A stretch of 64,000 nt of DNA from Takakia lepidozioides (GCA_030704615.1 CM060734.1:57242042-57306041); one strand, 5' to 3'. Shown: positions 21,901 through 31,498, numbered from the stretch's first letter. A program made the numbers and translations. Notes: generated by a model not told the origin, from the letters alone.

Positions 21901-24667
21901 TGTTTCCTCTCTCATGTTTTCTTCCATTTTGTCCCATAAGCTTTCCGCTGACGTTATAAAGCACCATTTCATTTCATTTCTTTGGTTGCATGTGGGCTGT
22001 TTTTTGGCTCTGGTTTTATTTCCTCTCTCTTGTTTCTTTCCATTTTGTCCCATAAGCTCTTTGAGCTTTCCGCGGACGTTATAAAGTACCATTTCAATCT
22101 TTCCTAATGATGGACCAACAATAACACACTTATTAGGATGCCCGTATCATACACTAGAGAAGGTATTTGATCACTCAGTCCTTAGTTTAATAAGCTTGTA
22201 CCAAACTGAAAAAATCCTTTACTGGGAACTTTGAACAGAGAACGGTACATACCTGAGGCCATTTCAGCAGTTGTAACCCGATGTCGTTCGCCTCCACTGA
22301 CTCCACGCATTGATGCATTTCCAACTCTTGTGCCAGCCACGCCCCGCAGTCCAAGCATATGCAGTGTCAACTCCAAAGGCAAATTCTCCCCTCCGAGCTC
22401 CCTCTCCATCTGCCAGACATATAAACTCTCTTTCAGAGTCTTTTCATTGTGTTTAAGGTTCTCACAAAGCTCACAGGAAGCTGAAACACTTCATAGAGCC
22501 AGAATAGGGGATGAGAAGTAATTTGGTGCTCAAGTGTTCAGGACAAAGGATTATGTTTGAATGTTGTCATGCTTAACTCAACTATATCATGTATATGTGA
22601 GACCCTAAAGATCCAGGAACTTACAGTTCCAGCCTCACGGCCAAGGGCTGACGTCATGAAATTATTTGTACACGCGTATGCAAACTTGCAAGTTTCACGG
22701 ACAGTGAGTGTGGGCAAATGGCTGTCTGTCTGTGCAATATAAGTGGCCACACGCCGCACTTGGAAATCCTCCAAACCTTTTCCATTGTAAGTCACCTTCC
22801 CACTGAGGTGCATGCTGCTGTCCACCAGTAGCCTTCCAGCCAATGCTTTGTGCAAACTGCTCTTCCCTGGAAAAGTATTTATTTGGTCTCAGAACTGCAC
22901 CATTCAAAGCCGTGTCCAATAGATTCCTAACCTAAAAGAGATTTTGCACCTAAATGCTCTCCCAGTTTCTGCGGATGCTGTGACTAGCATATTAATAGTT
23001 AAGTTTTAAATACGAAGGATAACTGGTCAACATGCAAGCAAGAAGAAAAAGAAGTCATGTATAAGCAGACCAGACACAAGCGACGCAAGACAGGTAAATC
23101 GAAGTTTGATCCCCTGCTCTTAGTTTTGGTCCTCACCACATCCAGGAGGACCACACACAAGCGTCAATGACCCAGGCATTAAATAGCCCGAACAGTTTTC
23201 TAACACTTGAAACTTTTCTGTAGCTGTCCTTTCTGCAAAGCAGGGTAGTAAGCACTTCAAACATACTGATCCCACCGTGTCATAACCTTGTTTTGCCCCT
23301 GCCACTTCAGCAGTAAAATTTATGTCCTTGAATTTGACTGCCTGCAATAAAGCCCAAGAGGTTCAGGAGTTGCTCCAAGGCATACGAGGTGGGTAGCCTT
23401 AATTTGTCGAATTGCAAGAGATTAACTAGACTACTTTACTTCATTAAAAGAAACTAATTTAGCATGATGAAAGTATCTCCACATTTGGTAGACTGGTTTT
23501 AAGATTCAAAGCTAACTGCTTTGAGGCTAACTGATGTCAATCACTTTACTTTGATGTTACTGAACTTTGAAATTACCTGAGGTGGACTTGGAGGAAAATA
23601 CTTGCTAAGTTTCAGTAGGAAAGCCAGCAGGCCATCCTTAAGAAGCATTTCAATGCCTGTTTCTGCCTGGGGCCCACTTGGTAGAGAAGGCCTCTTCCTC
23701 ATCAGCACCTAACATAAGAGCTAAAACTCAGGAAACTCACTTACGTGGTATATTGTCTCATTCAGAATGATCCACCCCCTCCACATCCATGGCATCAACC
23801 TCTCAATCCTCATTTGCCCTATAACCAAGACCAGATATCTGGGTACTGGATGCACCTTTAGGTCAGCACATCAAAATCTTTAGCTTATTCTTACTGAAGC
23901 TACTTGCTGTGTCTTTTAGATCAATCTCTTGATGGACCAGTGCTAGAACAGACCTGACTGCTTTTGGAGAATATCCTGCGGATTCTCTAGGTTGTGGCAC
24001 CACTACCCACACATAGTTCTTAGCTCTGGCTCTGGTTTTTGTTTCGTCTCTCATGTTTTCTTCCATTTTGTCCCATAAGCTCTATGAGCTTTCCGCGGAC
24101 GTTATAAAGCACCATTTCATTTCATTTCCCACACACTAAGTTCATTAAAGTGTTTCGTGCAGTAGATGTGCTTACTGACTGTAAGAACGCTTGGTCTTCC
24201 ATAGAATGCCCGAGGTCCGGAAGCTGCTGGACCAAACTCATAATCACGTTCATCAAGTCATCTTTCCCCATACTTTGCACTAGATTCACGATCACATTCA
24301 TCAAATCATCTTTTCCCATGGTTTGCAACCCCAGTTTTAGGCGAGTGACAGCTCTTTCTTTCGAAGGACTTGTCTTATGCTTATCCACGCTCTTCGTGAA
24401 ACTGTCATCGGAGCTGTGGTCTACCAGTTCGCTCAGGCCTGGACGGGAGACTGCACGGAGTGTGGATCTTCTTCGAATTGGTTCAGGTAAGTAGAAGGTG
24501 GCGTTAGGACGCGCATGCCATTCACGCAGCCTCTCTGTAAAATAATGTGCCTCAGAAACTTTGATTGGCCCTGTTCGTTGATCCCTGCCCTCATCTTGGC
24601 TCCATGGACCGAAAGCCATTTCAACGTCTCTACTCTCATCTCGACTCCATGAACTACTGGTAGCCAT
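3963..24667 (-). CDS. Full-size PDR-type ABCG transporter with a PDZ-like insert, 29 exons
   Basis: Predicted ATP-driven membrane exporter (NBD1-TMD1-NBD2-TMD2), about 1766 codons. Exons from the 5' end: 24667-24176, 23708-23577, 23341-23137, 22866-22625, 22409-22253, 21631-21469, 21165-21088, 20900-20726, 20402-20330, 20235-19772, 19373-19239, 18854-18681, 18383-18291, 17831-17657, 17336-17182, 16594-16403, 16112-15885, 15284-15067, 14784-14661, 14451-14341, 14156-13920, 13703-13361, 12573-12462, 12154-12094, 11707-11606, 6683-6594, 5971-5798, 5481-5444, 4320-3963. Phases agree throughout and the total is a multiple of three. Membrane segments include [35 protein letters not shown] (TMD1) and the region from [12 protein letters not shown] to [14 protein letters not shown] (TMD2). 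Weak points: exon 12 has no in-frame AG acceptor (a TAA precedes GTG at 18854), and exon 10 could start at 20112. Start is the first Met of the long first exon. The NBD1 signature differs from the usual plant PDR form. Confidence 0.85.
4921..5300. other. GC-rich island inside an ABCG intron
   Basis: This stretch is visibly richer in G+C than the intron around it and repeats CAGGGCC, CCCTGAAT and TTCAGGG words in both orientations. It may be a non-autonomous DNA element, but I could not place terminal inverted repeats or a target duplication. Confidence 0.35.
6041..6112 (+). mobile_element. LINE family B 3' end, ATTTC tail
   Basis: It contains cataagctcttggagctttcc and a (CATTT) tail; it is diverged from the consensus 3' end seen at 24028-24128. 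It is intronic in the ABCG gene. Confidence 0.7.
6212..6267 (+). mobile_element. LINE family B 3' end, ATTTC tail
   Basis: It carries gagctttccgcggacgttat and a tail of four or five ATTTC units. It is 5'-truncated to about 55 bp and lies close to the copy at 6041. Confidence 0.78.
6876..6891. repeat. Left target-site duplication of the twin-primed LINE
   Basis: The sequence cagctcaggtgagaga is repeated perfectly at 11276-11291 on the other side of the LINE. The four bases cagc also match the LINE at its inverted junction, as expected for microhomology priming. Confidence 0.92.
6898..7495 (-). pseudogene. LINE A ORF2 C-terminus with zinc-binding motif
   Basis: The open frame contains [19 protein letters not shown], then a basic stretch, then [20 protein letters not shown], a C-x2-C...H-x4-C knuckle of the reverse-transcriptase zinc-binding (zf-RVT) type, followed by about 100 residues to a stop. 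It is cut off from its own reverse transcriptase by the inversion. Upstream codons of the open frame (7614-7497) are antisense of the inverted 5' part and not protein of the element. Confidence 0.85.
7497..8956 (+). pseudogene. LINE A N-terminal region and AP endonuclease domain
   Basis: True LINE sequence starts near 7500 with [16 protein letters not shown] linker with 47-residue tandem repeats follows (7815-8219), then an exonuclease/endonuclease/phosphatase domain: [29 protein letters not shown] (catalytic Glu), [11 protein letters not shown] (Asp/Asn) and, after the break, [12 protein letters not shown] (terminal Asp-His). Such endonucleases nick target DNA for target-primed reverse transcription. 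The frame is lost near 8928, where this copy has one G fewer than the copy at 61577, so the domain's end is read in the next frame. Confidence 0.88.
7815..8219 (+). repeat. 141-bp (47-aa) coding tandem repeat in LINE A
   Basis: Units start at 7853, 7994 and 8135, with a partial unit before the first. Each encodes [16 protein letters not shown], then a SIHGVIVPK-type segment, then a CAEPxRRVTE-type segment. The same array occurs at 60457-60860 with small deletions. Confidence 0.93.
8941..10581 (+). pseudogene. LINE A reverse transcriptase
   Basis: The frame begins inside the endonuclease tail and covers the whole finger-palm region. Motifs in order: [65 protein letters not shown] (first catalytic Asp), [18 protein letters not shown] and [11 protein letters not shown] (the catalytic FADD box). 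It is an APE-type non-LTR retrotransposon; the clade cannot be fixed by eye. The frame ends at PTRS-stop, and coding sense resumes in another frame at 10578. The copy at 60.2-64.0 kb has the same break. Confidence 0.92.
10578..11249 (+). pseudogene. LINE A reverse transcriptase thumb and downstream region
   Basis: The frame resumes the RT sequence with [20 protein letters not shown] and continues with [18 protein letters not shown], typical of the segment after the FADD box in LINEs. It ends where the 5' part of the twin-primed element ends. It is out of frame with 8941-10581. Confidence 0.85.
11276..11291. repeat. Right target-site duplication of the twin-primed LINE
   Basis: Perfect 16-bp copy of 6876-6891. 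Confidence 0.92.
11340..11440 (-). mobile_element. LINE family B 3' end, ATTTC tail
   Basis: Reverse-strand copy with a short ATTTC tail at its left end and the ccgcggaaagctcat core. It is 5'-truncated to about 100 bp and intronic in the ABCG gene. Confidence 0.8.
12744..13026 (-). mobile_element. LINE family B fragment with zinc-binding C-terminus
   Basis: It reads right to left: the last ~60 codons of an ORF2 homologous to 59443-59673 ([19 protein letters not shown]-type text), then the 3' UTR with the cgcggacgtt core and a two-unit ATTTC tail. It lies in the ABCG intron between exons 22 and 23. No clean target duplication was found. Confidence 0.82.
13920..16112 (-). other. NBD2 of the ABCG transporter (exons 17-21)
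   Basis: NBD2 opens with [13 protein letters not shown], the usual lead-in of the PDR second cassette. Walker A is [19 protein letters not shown], the Q-loop strand is [18 protein letters not shown], the signature is [15 protein letters not shown], Walker B is [15 protein letters not shown], and the switch is [12 protein letters not shown] with the catalytic His present. As in PDR proteins, NBD2 carries the canonical residues. Confidence 0.9.
18955..18983 (-). mobile_element. 29-bp LINE family B micro-insertion
   Basis: Only the terminal stretch with the ATTTC tail is present. It is flanked by perfect 15-bp direct repeats cagattttgtgccaa at 18940-18954 and 18984-18998, which marks it as a retro-insertion and not chance similarity. 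Confidence 0.85.
19772..20235 (-). other. PDZ-like domain exon between NBD1 and TMD1
   Basis: Exon 10 encodes residues of about 573-727. From about 633 to 723 the pattern is that of a PDZ fold: [16 protein letters not shown] (beta1/carboxylate loop/beta2), [15 protein letters not shown] (beta3 and the G-x-A turn), EGDCVTGI (the GD-hhxhN-like strand), [14 protein letters not shown] (alpha2) and NVRMQLERP (last strand). PDZ domains bind C-terminal peptides. The first ~40 residues are cysteine-rich and may be intronic if the acceptor at 20112 is used instead; both choices keep frame. The PDZ call rests on pattern only. Confidence 0.65.
21890..21980 (+). mobile_element. LINE family B 3' end, ATTTC tail
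   Basis: It runs from ggctctggttttgtttcc through the ctttccgctgacgttataaa core to an ATTTC tail. It is the first of two copies in a row in an ABCG intron. Confidence 0.82.
22006..22096 (+). mobile_element. LINE family B 3' end, second of a tandem pair
   Basis: Same start (ggctctggttttatttcc) and core as the copy 116 bp upstream, with a very short tail. The same breakpoint in both suggests either duplication of one insertion or a true element start at this point. Confidence 0.8.
24028..24128 (+). mobile_element. LINE family B 3' end, ATTTC tail, next to exon 1
   Basis: It begins at the same ggctctggtttt point as the copies at 21890 and 22006, contains the complete core, and has a two- to three-unit ATTTC tail. 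The flanking words cccacaca on both sides may be its target duplication. It ends 48 bp from the 3' end of ABCG exon 1, on the strand opposite to the gene. Confidence 0.82.
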
Positions 24668-25560
24668 CAGTACTTATCAATCTTCAAAGAGGTTATTCAA
24701 CACACGTCTGCAGTCCAATTAAAGCCATCGGTTACGTAGAGAGGAAAAAGTCCAGGCTGTGATTCACCACTTGCTGAGTTTTTCTTTCATGTGTAATGTT
24801 CGTTTCTACTTCACCTACAACATGCATTTCATCTCAGAAGGCATCGCTAGCTGTTGCGAAATCTGCAGAGAGACTTTTGCATCGCATAATACATGCCCGT
24901 CGATACGAGGAACCAAATTCAGATAAAAATTCCAAAATGAAGAAAATTCGCATCTACTGCAATCCCTCCTCTTCACCCTTCTTAACACAACTTGATTGCA
25001 ATTGTACTACATATTTCACCCGCATGCCCTGTCTTTGTGTCAATCTTCGAGGTTCTTCCTGTGTCTTAGAGCTTGCATACTGCGCAATTTCTGTAACAAA
25101 TCCCTCCGGTTAGATTCAGTTTCATCTTAGTCCACTTGCTCCACGTAGATCTATACAGGCGTCTGGCTATTTGGATGATAAATTCAGGAACATTGTGCTA
25201 CTATTTACAGCAAAAACCATTTCTCATGCATTATCTGCCACCTCTCTCACCACAGGTTCCTTCTACTGCATGCTGTTGCAGGACTTGTTTCCTACTTCTT
25301 CCGTGACTATTTGCCGCTGCAGGTCTTATTCTCCCATGGAATGATTCATGTAGATATCGAGGGAATCCTTTGTTGAGAGCACGGATTTTTTTGGATATCC
25401 GAACTCCTGGAAGAACAACTGACATTTGTATCAGTTCAAACTGACGATTAGGGTTTCATCTTCTGACCCAAGTTATGGACAAGTCTGTATTCAGTAATAC
25501 TTGTCCGAGCAACAACCGATTTCAGCTCCACAGGGCCTTGGTTAGGATTAAAGTGTCACA
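24668..25560. promoter_or_regulatory. ABCG upstream region with telobox
   Basis: It is free of recognisable genes. An AAACCCTA telobox (TAGGGTTT on the plus strand at 25449-25456) lies about 780 bp before the ABCG start codon. Teloboxes are common near transcription starts of plant genes. No TATA box was assigned. Confidence 0.4.
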
Positions 25561-27300
25561 TCCCCCTCAATATCATTGATAAACGACACTTGCTTTTGCG
25601 GATCTCGTGTCATGAGGCCAGGGATAGTCTTCAAGCTTACATACTATATTACTCCGTTCTGTAGTTCTTGCAACGGAATATTCGGTGAACTGTCTCTTGA
25701 CGCTGACGCGGGACCCTGGCCCGGGTGGGACACGGCGGGACAGAGCGGCCTGAAGTTCGGAACCAGTAGGGCTGACATGGCATGACAAGCCAGTCCCTTG
25801 GACACAGACGGCCTGACCCCATCAGTATTTTTTTCTTTTGGTTAACCACAGGGGAACAGAGGCGGGCCTGATCAAACTTTATCGAAGAAGCGGAGAACAG
25901 AGGAGGAAATAACCTCCAAAAGGGAAGCGCAGGGGGAACACCCTGAACCGAAGGGAAAGGGGGAAGGGAGAAGGATATCTAGGTAGACTCCGAGCCAGGC
26001 TAGCAAGGAACAGAGAGGCATAACAAACAGAGAAGGAAGCTAAACAGAAGCATAGAGCCACTAGGCACTGCTAAAGTCCAGGTGATCTGGAACAAAGAAG
26101 CCACGAGGCACCGCTAAAGTCAAGGTGAACTTTGGACTTACCTTATACCTTCTTGCAACACCCAGGCTTCCAACAGTGAGGTCACTTTGGGTGACATGGT
26201 AGGCACCACGAAATGATTCCGATGTTCTCTTGACATGTCCACGATAGTGCTGGACCTAGCTGCAAAGCAAGGTTTCTTTACTCAATGACTTCACTTGGGG
26301 CAGTGATTTATGGATATGGCAACATGGGCCCTCATGGTCGATGTGGCCAAAAGTTGTTTTGCAAAAACACTCTTGATATAAACCAGTTTTGAGCCACGCA
26401 AATATTTTTGTATAGGGTAAGTCCCCCACCCCAGGGTGTACCGCGGTGTGAGGGGAGTGACTGAGGGCACAGCCCGAGGTCACGACACGAATACCAAGGT
26501 ACCAGCCCAACTTCCGCTGCGTAAAGGCATAGGGTTTCTTTTCGCTGTGGACGGCTCAGATTGGGGCATCTAACATTAAAGATGACATTGTAAGGCAAAG
26601 ATGGCATGCATAGTCTCCCACGGAACATTATGCGTAATATCCCACGGGAAATTACGCGTAAGATCCCCGGGCCCGCGGAAGATCCCCCGCCCACTGTTGA
26701 CGTGACATTCCGCCAGGTAAGCTCCCTGAAAATACAAAGAGAAAAAACCCGTAGGTTTTTACGCATGTATTTGTATTCTATGTTTTATTCAGGTTTTTGT
26801 AAGATATTTTCAGTGAATCAAAAAATTTAAATACAAACCCATTAATTCGCATATAAAGTAAATATTAAAATATAAAATAAATAAACTAACAGTAAAACAC
26901 AAAAAACCAAAAGAACCAAATATTAAACAAAAAGCCTCCCCAATTTCAAAATATACTTAAAAATATATTATATATGTATATAGTTTTAATATTTATTTAA
27001 ACACCCCAGAGTGAAATATATTTACTAAAACGTGTCCTCTTTTACTGCTTCACAGTAAAATACTACACTATATACAGTCAAGCAAAATCACTATCACTAA
27101 CTCACAGTCGAACCGTACATTAAAAAATCATGGCACAGAGTCATTATGTTCCACTGATACAGTCTTAGTATAGTAGAAGATATATACCATACTACTCCAC
27201 AATACTTCACTTTACTATAAACACTAGCCTTCCACTTGAAATAGTAATAATTTCACTAGTTTGAGTAGACTACAATCACTTATAGTCAAACACGTCACCC
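25561..27300. other. Gene-free stretch with small repeats
   Basis: A short tandem pair lies at 26055-26140 (agccac-aggcac-gctaaagtc twice). A GC-rich segment with repeated atcccacggg-type words lies at 26600-26700, and AT-rich DNA follows from 26800. Scattered short open frames have no recognisable protein. Confidence 0.45.
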
Positions 27301-27305
27301 CGTAC

Positions 27306-27935
27306 TTTACTACACGTCATACTTCAGTTAAACCACTTTACTTGACGTCATGAATGCACCTCACACTCATGTTAAGCCACTTTACTACACGTCATAATTC
27401 AGTTAAACTACGTTACTACACGTCATTCATCCACGTCATCCTATGGTAGAACACTTCACTACACGTCATGCATCCATCTCATAATGCAGTTAAGCCACTT
27501 TACTACACGTCATACTTCAGTTAAACCACTTTACTTGACGTCATGAATGCACCTCACACTCATGTTAAGCCACTTTACTACACGTCATAATTCAGTTAAA
27601 CTACGTTACTACACGTCATTCATCCACGTCATCCTATGGTAGAACACTTCACTACACGTCATGCATCCATCTCATAATGCAGTTAAGCCACTTTACTACA
27701 CGTCATACTTCAGTTAAACCACTTTACTTGACGTCATGAATGTACCTCACACTGATGTTAAGCCACTTTACTACACGTCATAATTCAGTTAAACTACGTT
27801 ACTACACGTCATTCATCCACGTCATCCTACGGTAGAACACTTCACTGCACGTCATGCATCCATCTCATAATGCAGTTAAACCACTTTACTACAGGTCATA
27901 GCCACGTCATACTGTGATACAATCACTTTACTACA
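27306..27935. repeat. 193-bp satellite, ~3.3 copies, rich in ACGTCA
   Basis: The anchor cttgacgtcatgaat recurs at 27341, 27534 and 27727, giving a 193-bp period. Inside each unit a ~30-bp sub-repeat (ccactttactacacgtcat) recurs with variation, so ACGTCA cores appear many times, including full TGACGTCA palindromes. Confidence 0.93.
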
Positions 27936-28274
27936 CGTCATCCCCCAGGTTTTCCTGTCGCATTTCATTGTCAGAACCTGGCCTCTCGATTCAACTGCTT
28001 GACTGAATCGACTCGACGCTTGTCACTCATGTTCGACTCTGCAGCCTGGGAGTAAAAATGTCGCAAACAACTCAAAAATGAGTCAAATACAGGGTTGAAA
28101 AACCCACCTTGTATTGTAGTGATTACGTGCTTTAGAGTATATTTTAGCCAAAATGTCACTTTTTGTAGCCAAATAAATATATTGTTAACAATTAAATTAT
28201 TGAAGGGGAAAAAAAGAGTTAAATCCCAAAGGGTGCCATATGCCCTCAACAGTCAACCATGACCAAGAAGAAAA

Positions 28275-28475
28275 ATGAAGCTTGGGAACAATAGCATGGC
28301 GGCTCTTGTTGGTCAAGGCTACTCAGAAATTAGATGGCTGGCAAAAAATATGGGTGCAAATCTACAACCCTGGCAGGCCTTTCTCAATCTACTTGAAGAC
28401 ATTTTGTCCTCCATGAGTTCAGCAGGGAAGGATGTTGCCACAGCACGTGGTCATCGCATTGGCTCCGAAGTATAG
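28275..28475 (+). other. Short open frame of unknown nature
   Basis: A 66-codon open frame starting MKLGNNSMAALVGQGYSEIR and ending RGHRIGSEV. It is less AT-rich than its surroundings and reads like protein, but I recognise no family, and no splice partners or promoter were found. It may be a remnant of a transposon gene. Confidence 0.25.
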
Positions 28476-28626
28476 AGTTTAAATGCCGGTGCTTATGGCT
28501 GTAGCTCACATCTTGACAATGAACTGCAATTATAAGATTTTGACGCATAGGAGTCAGAACAACTTTTTAAATGGTTTTTTGAGATCAATTTTTTTCTTCA
28601 ATCTGGCAGGTATGCTCTGCAAAGAA

Positions 28627-28678
28627 TGTACTCATAAGACGTGGTTTGCCGTAGCCTTGCGGCCATTGACCCCGCGCC
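28627..28678 (-). mobile_element. 52-bp LINE family A 3' end
   Basis: It matches the terminal segment at 6892-6945 closely (cataagacg, gccgtagccttgcggccatt). The 3' end abuts aaagaa. No convincing target duplication is visible. Confidence 0.75.
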
Positions 28679-28799
28679 AAGACATCCTTGCGACATTCCT
28701 TGTCACAGCTTTGGTATTCACAATAACTTCATTTTTGTATAGGGATTCGAACCCTTATAGCTATCCATTATAGCATACAAATTATGGCCGAAAGGCCTT

Positions 28800-29730
28800 T
28801 AAGATTAACCATAAAAGTTAAATAAATTGAAGTTTTGGAATGTAATATGATAAACAATTTGATTGAATGGATTTTGAATTTATTGAAATGATGAAATCTG
28901 ATGATAAAATATAGTATTATATACTATATATTATATTATATATTATATATTATATATTGATTTATATTTTTTTAATACATATTATATTATTATATCCATT
29001 TAAATTATTATTACTATTAAATAAATTCGTTAATATAAATAGTATATTTGAAATCTTTGAAGTTTTTGAGATGCAGTATTATAGATTACTTGATTGATTA
29101 ATAATGAATCTGACATTGAAAGCATGATATAAATTGAAAATATATTTATTCTTATAATATATAATATATACCATTATGTTTAAATAAATAAATAAATTAT
29201 AATTTTAGTTCTCTTAAATAAATATTTTAGTATGTTCAATTATAGAAATAATATAAATATTTAAGATTTTAAATTTGAAATATGAAAATGTCATGATAAG
29301 ATATAAAGTGATATGAATAAATAATTATGTAGTAAGTAAAAATAACACATGATTGTAACTGATAATGATTGATTTACAATAATGGATGGATGATAATTGA
29401 CTGGTTGATGGATAGAATGATAGTTATTTATGTAGTGACGTCGTTAGGTTATAGCTAGATTTTAAAATATACCTATTTATTATTAAAAAAATTTTACTCA
29501 ATGTAATATAAATATTCGGTTTTTATATACTTATTTAAACTATATATATATATAAAATTCTGATTATAGTTGAATATTTATGATCTCTAAGTTGTATATA
29601 CTTTATTGATATCATGCTTAAATATCATATATACTATAGATTATGATGTAACATTCAAGTGGCATAATCAATTTTGATGATTTCTTGGAAATATAAGATA
29701 GTGTTTTTGGTAGTTATCTGATAGTGTGTC
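28800..29730. other. AT-rich gene-free stretch
   Basis: Very AT-rich DNA with runs of TATAT and ATTATATATT (notably 28915-28965). No gene or clear element was seen. Confidence 0.6.
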
Positions 29731-29739
29731 TAATATGTT

Positions 29740-30830
29740 AGAAGAAGAGAAAACAAAACGAAAGAGAAAGAACGAAGAGAAAAAATGAAGAGAAAGAAAG
29801 AAGGGAAAATTCTATTCCGCTGAGCAACTCATACAGAAATACAAAGAACAGAAATTAGAAAGAAACATAAACAAAGACAGAAAGTGAAAGAAAAAAACAA
29901 ATGAAGGCTATTCAGAAGAACTAGAAGACAGTTCTATTTTGCCACAGAACCGAAAGAACAAAGCAAGATAAACAAACAACAGAAGCAAAGAATAAAGACA
30001 AACGACGAGTAAAGAAACAAAACAAAAGAGAAAAAACAAAGAGAAAAAAAAATGGAAAGTTCTATTTTGCTGTACAACTCACACAGAAATACAAAGAACA
30101 GAGATCGGAAAGAAACATAAACAAAAAACAAAAAACGAAAGAAAAAAACAAATGAAGGCTACTCAGAATTAGAACTAGGAGACAGTTTGTTTTGCCACAT
30201 AACCGAAAGAACAAAGCAACATAAACAAGCAATAAAAGCAAAGAAGAAACACAAACAAAGAGGAAAGAAAACAAAACGAGAGAGAGAGCATGAATAGAAA
30301 GTTCTATTCCGCTGAACAACTCACACAAAAATACAAAGAACAGAGATCAGAAAGAAACATAAACAAAAAACAGAAAATAAAAGAAAAAACAAAATGAAGG
30401 CTATTGAGAATAATTAAGAGACAGTTCTAAAGAACAAAGAAACATAAACAAACAACAGAAGCAAAGAAGAAACACAAACGAAGGCAAAGGAGCAGAACAG
30501 TTCTATTCTATACAAAAAGCTTGCTTGTAAAAGAAAGTGAAGGAAATGATCCTCGTTCTGCATACTTATAGAGGTTTCAAAGAAACATAAACAGAGAACC
30601 AAAACTGAAGAATAAAGACAAATTACTGAGAACAACTAAAAAAGGTTGCCAAATAACTGAAAGAACAGAGAAACATAAACCAGCAACAGAAACAAAGAAA
30701 AAACAGAGAAACAAAGGTAAAAGAGCAAAACTAAGAGACAGTTCTATTGTCTGCAAACAACTTGTGGCAGAAATAGAAGAAAATTATCCTCGTTTTCTAT
30801 ACTTATAGGGAAAAAAATGAGGTACAGTCT
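29740..30830. repeat. Purine-rich tandem repeat, ~245-bp period
   Basis: On the plus strand almost all bases are purines plus C in aaac/agaa words. The anchor ttctattccgctgagcaactc and its variants recur near 29812, 30061 and 30303, each followed by the same block (aaatacaaagaacaga, then aagaaacataaacaaa). The minus-strand open frames here are low-complexity Phe/Leu/Ser text and not genes. Confidence 0.85.
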
Positions 30831-30916
30831 AAAAAGAATGAATGAAAAATAAAATAATTGGATGAAAACTACATAAAAAGTTACTATTTATTAACCTTAT
30901 CCCACACACTTTTTGA

Positions 30917-31096
30917 ATAGGTACTAACTCATGAAGGTTTATTCAAAAATAGATGTCGGTGCATTACAAATAGTTGTATGAACGTTTATCGATGACAAAA
31001 TCTTGTTTTAATTGTAATAAATGGTGTCACCTACAAATTTTGTCGGTACATACCAATAAATAGTACATGTGATTCTTAAATGTAATGATCAAAAGT

Positions 31097-31101
<5 letters not shown>
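30917..31101. repeat. Direct repeat flanking a palindrome array (left)
   Basis: About 185 bp starting ataggtactaac and containing gatgtcggtgcattacaaa and ttttgtcggtacataccaat. It recurs at 31499-31686 in the same orientation with modest divergence. Confidence 0.88.

Positions 31102-31133
<32 letters not shown>
31099..31133. repeat. (AT)n microsatellite
   Basis: About 17 AT units. Confidence 0.97.
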
Positions 31134-31135
<2 letters not shown>

Positions 31136-31137
<2 letters not shown>

Positions 31138-31480
31138 CCCTTAGGAATCCTTAGGCCGCCCTAAAGAGTCCTAAGAGCCATCAAAAATAACAATTTACAT
31201 CTTTCTATTTTCCCCTCTTAGGACACCTTAGGGCCGCCCGGCAATTATAAATAACAAAATACATCTTTCCATTTTCCCTCTTCTTAGGAGGCTAATATAA
31301 ATAATAATTTTTATCATTTTATTTTTTCCACCCTTAAGACTCATTAGGGGCACCCTAAGGAGTCCTAAGGGCAGTTATAAATAATAATTTACATTTTTCA
31401 ATTTTCCCCTTCTTAGGACTCCTTAGGGCAGTCCTAAGGAGTCCCAAGGGCAGTTATAAATAATAATATATATCTTACTA
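31136..31480. repeat. Array of CCTTAGG palindromes
   Basis: Roughly four ~80-bp units, each with an inverted pair built from CTTAGGACTCCTTAGG-like arms followed by a cagttataaataataattta spacer. The best hairpin is 31412-31427 against 31433-31448 (15 of 16 paired, 5-nt loop). Confidence 0.88.
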
Positions 31481-31498
31481 TTTATTTTTATTTTTAAC

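Larger units (their letters stand above)
21088..23341 (-). other. NBD1 of the ABCG transporter (exons 3-7)
   Basis: The Walker A GPPGCGKSS (about residues 271-279) is split by an intron after GPPGC plus one base of the next Gly codon. The signature is [15 protein letters not shown] in exon 5, and Walker B is [14 protein letters not shown] in exon 6. The switch region reads [10 protein letters not shown], with Gln where other ABC proteins have His; this is normal for NBD1 of PDR transporters. The Q-loop segment is [17 protein letters not shown]. Confidence 0.88.

Noticed and set aside
3963-24667. Calling the ABCG gene a pseudogene
   Set aside because: Twenty-eight of 29 exons are open and in phase with normal splice sites and intact ATPase motifs; a single doubtful acceptor is not enough.
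27306-27935. CRISPR-like array
   Set aside because: Eukaryotic tandem satellite with a 193-bp period and no unique spacers.
28735-28765. gggattcgaaccc, which resembles a tRNA T-arm on the minus strand
   Set aside because: No D-arm, anticodon arm or acceptor stem can be folded around it, and no A box lies at the right distance.
29934-30635. Minus-strand ORFs rich in Phe, Leu, Ser and Cys that look like membrane proteins
   Set aside because: They are the complement of a purine-rich tandem repeat and have no conserved motif.
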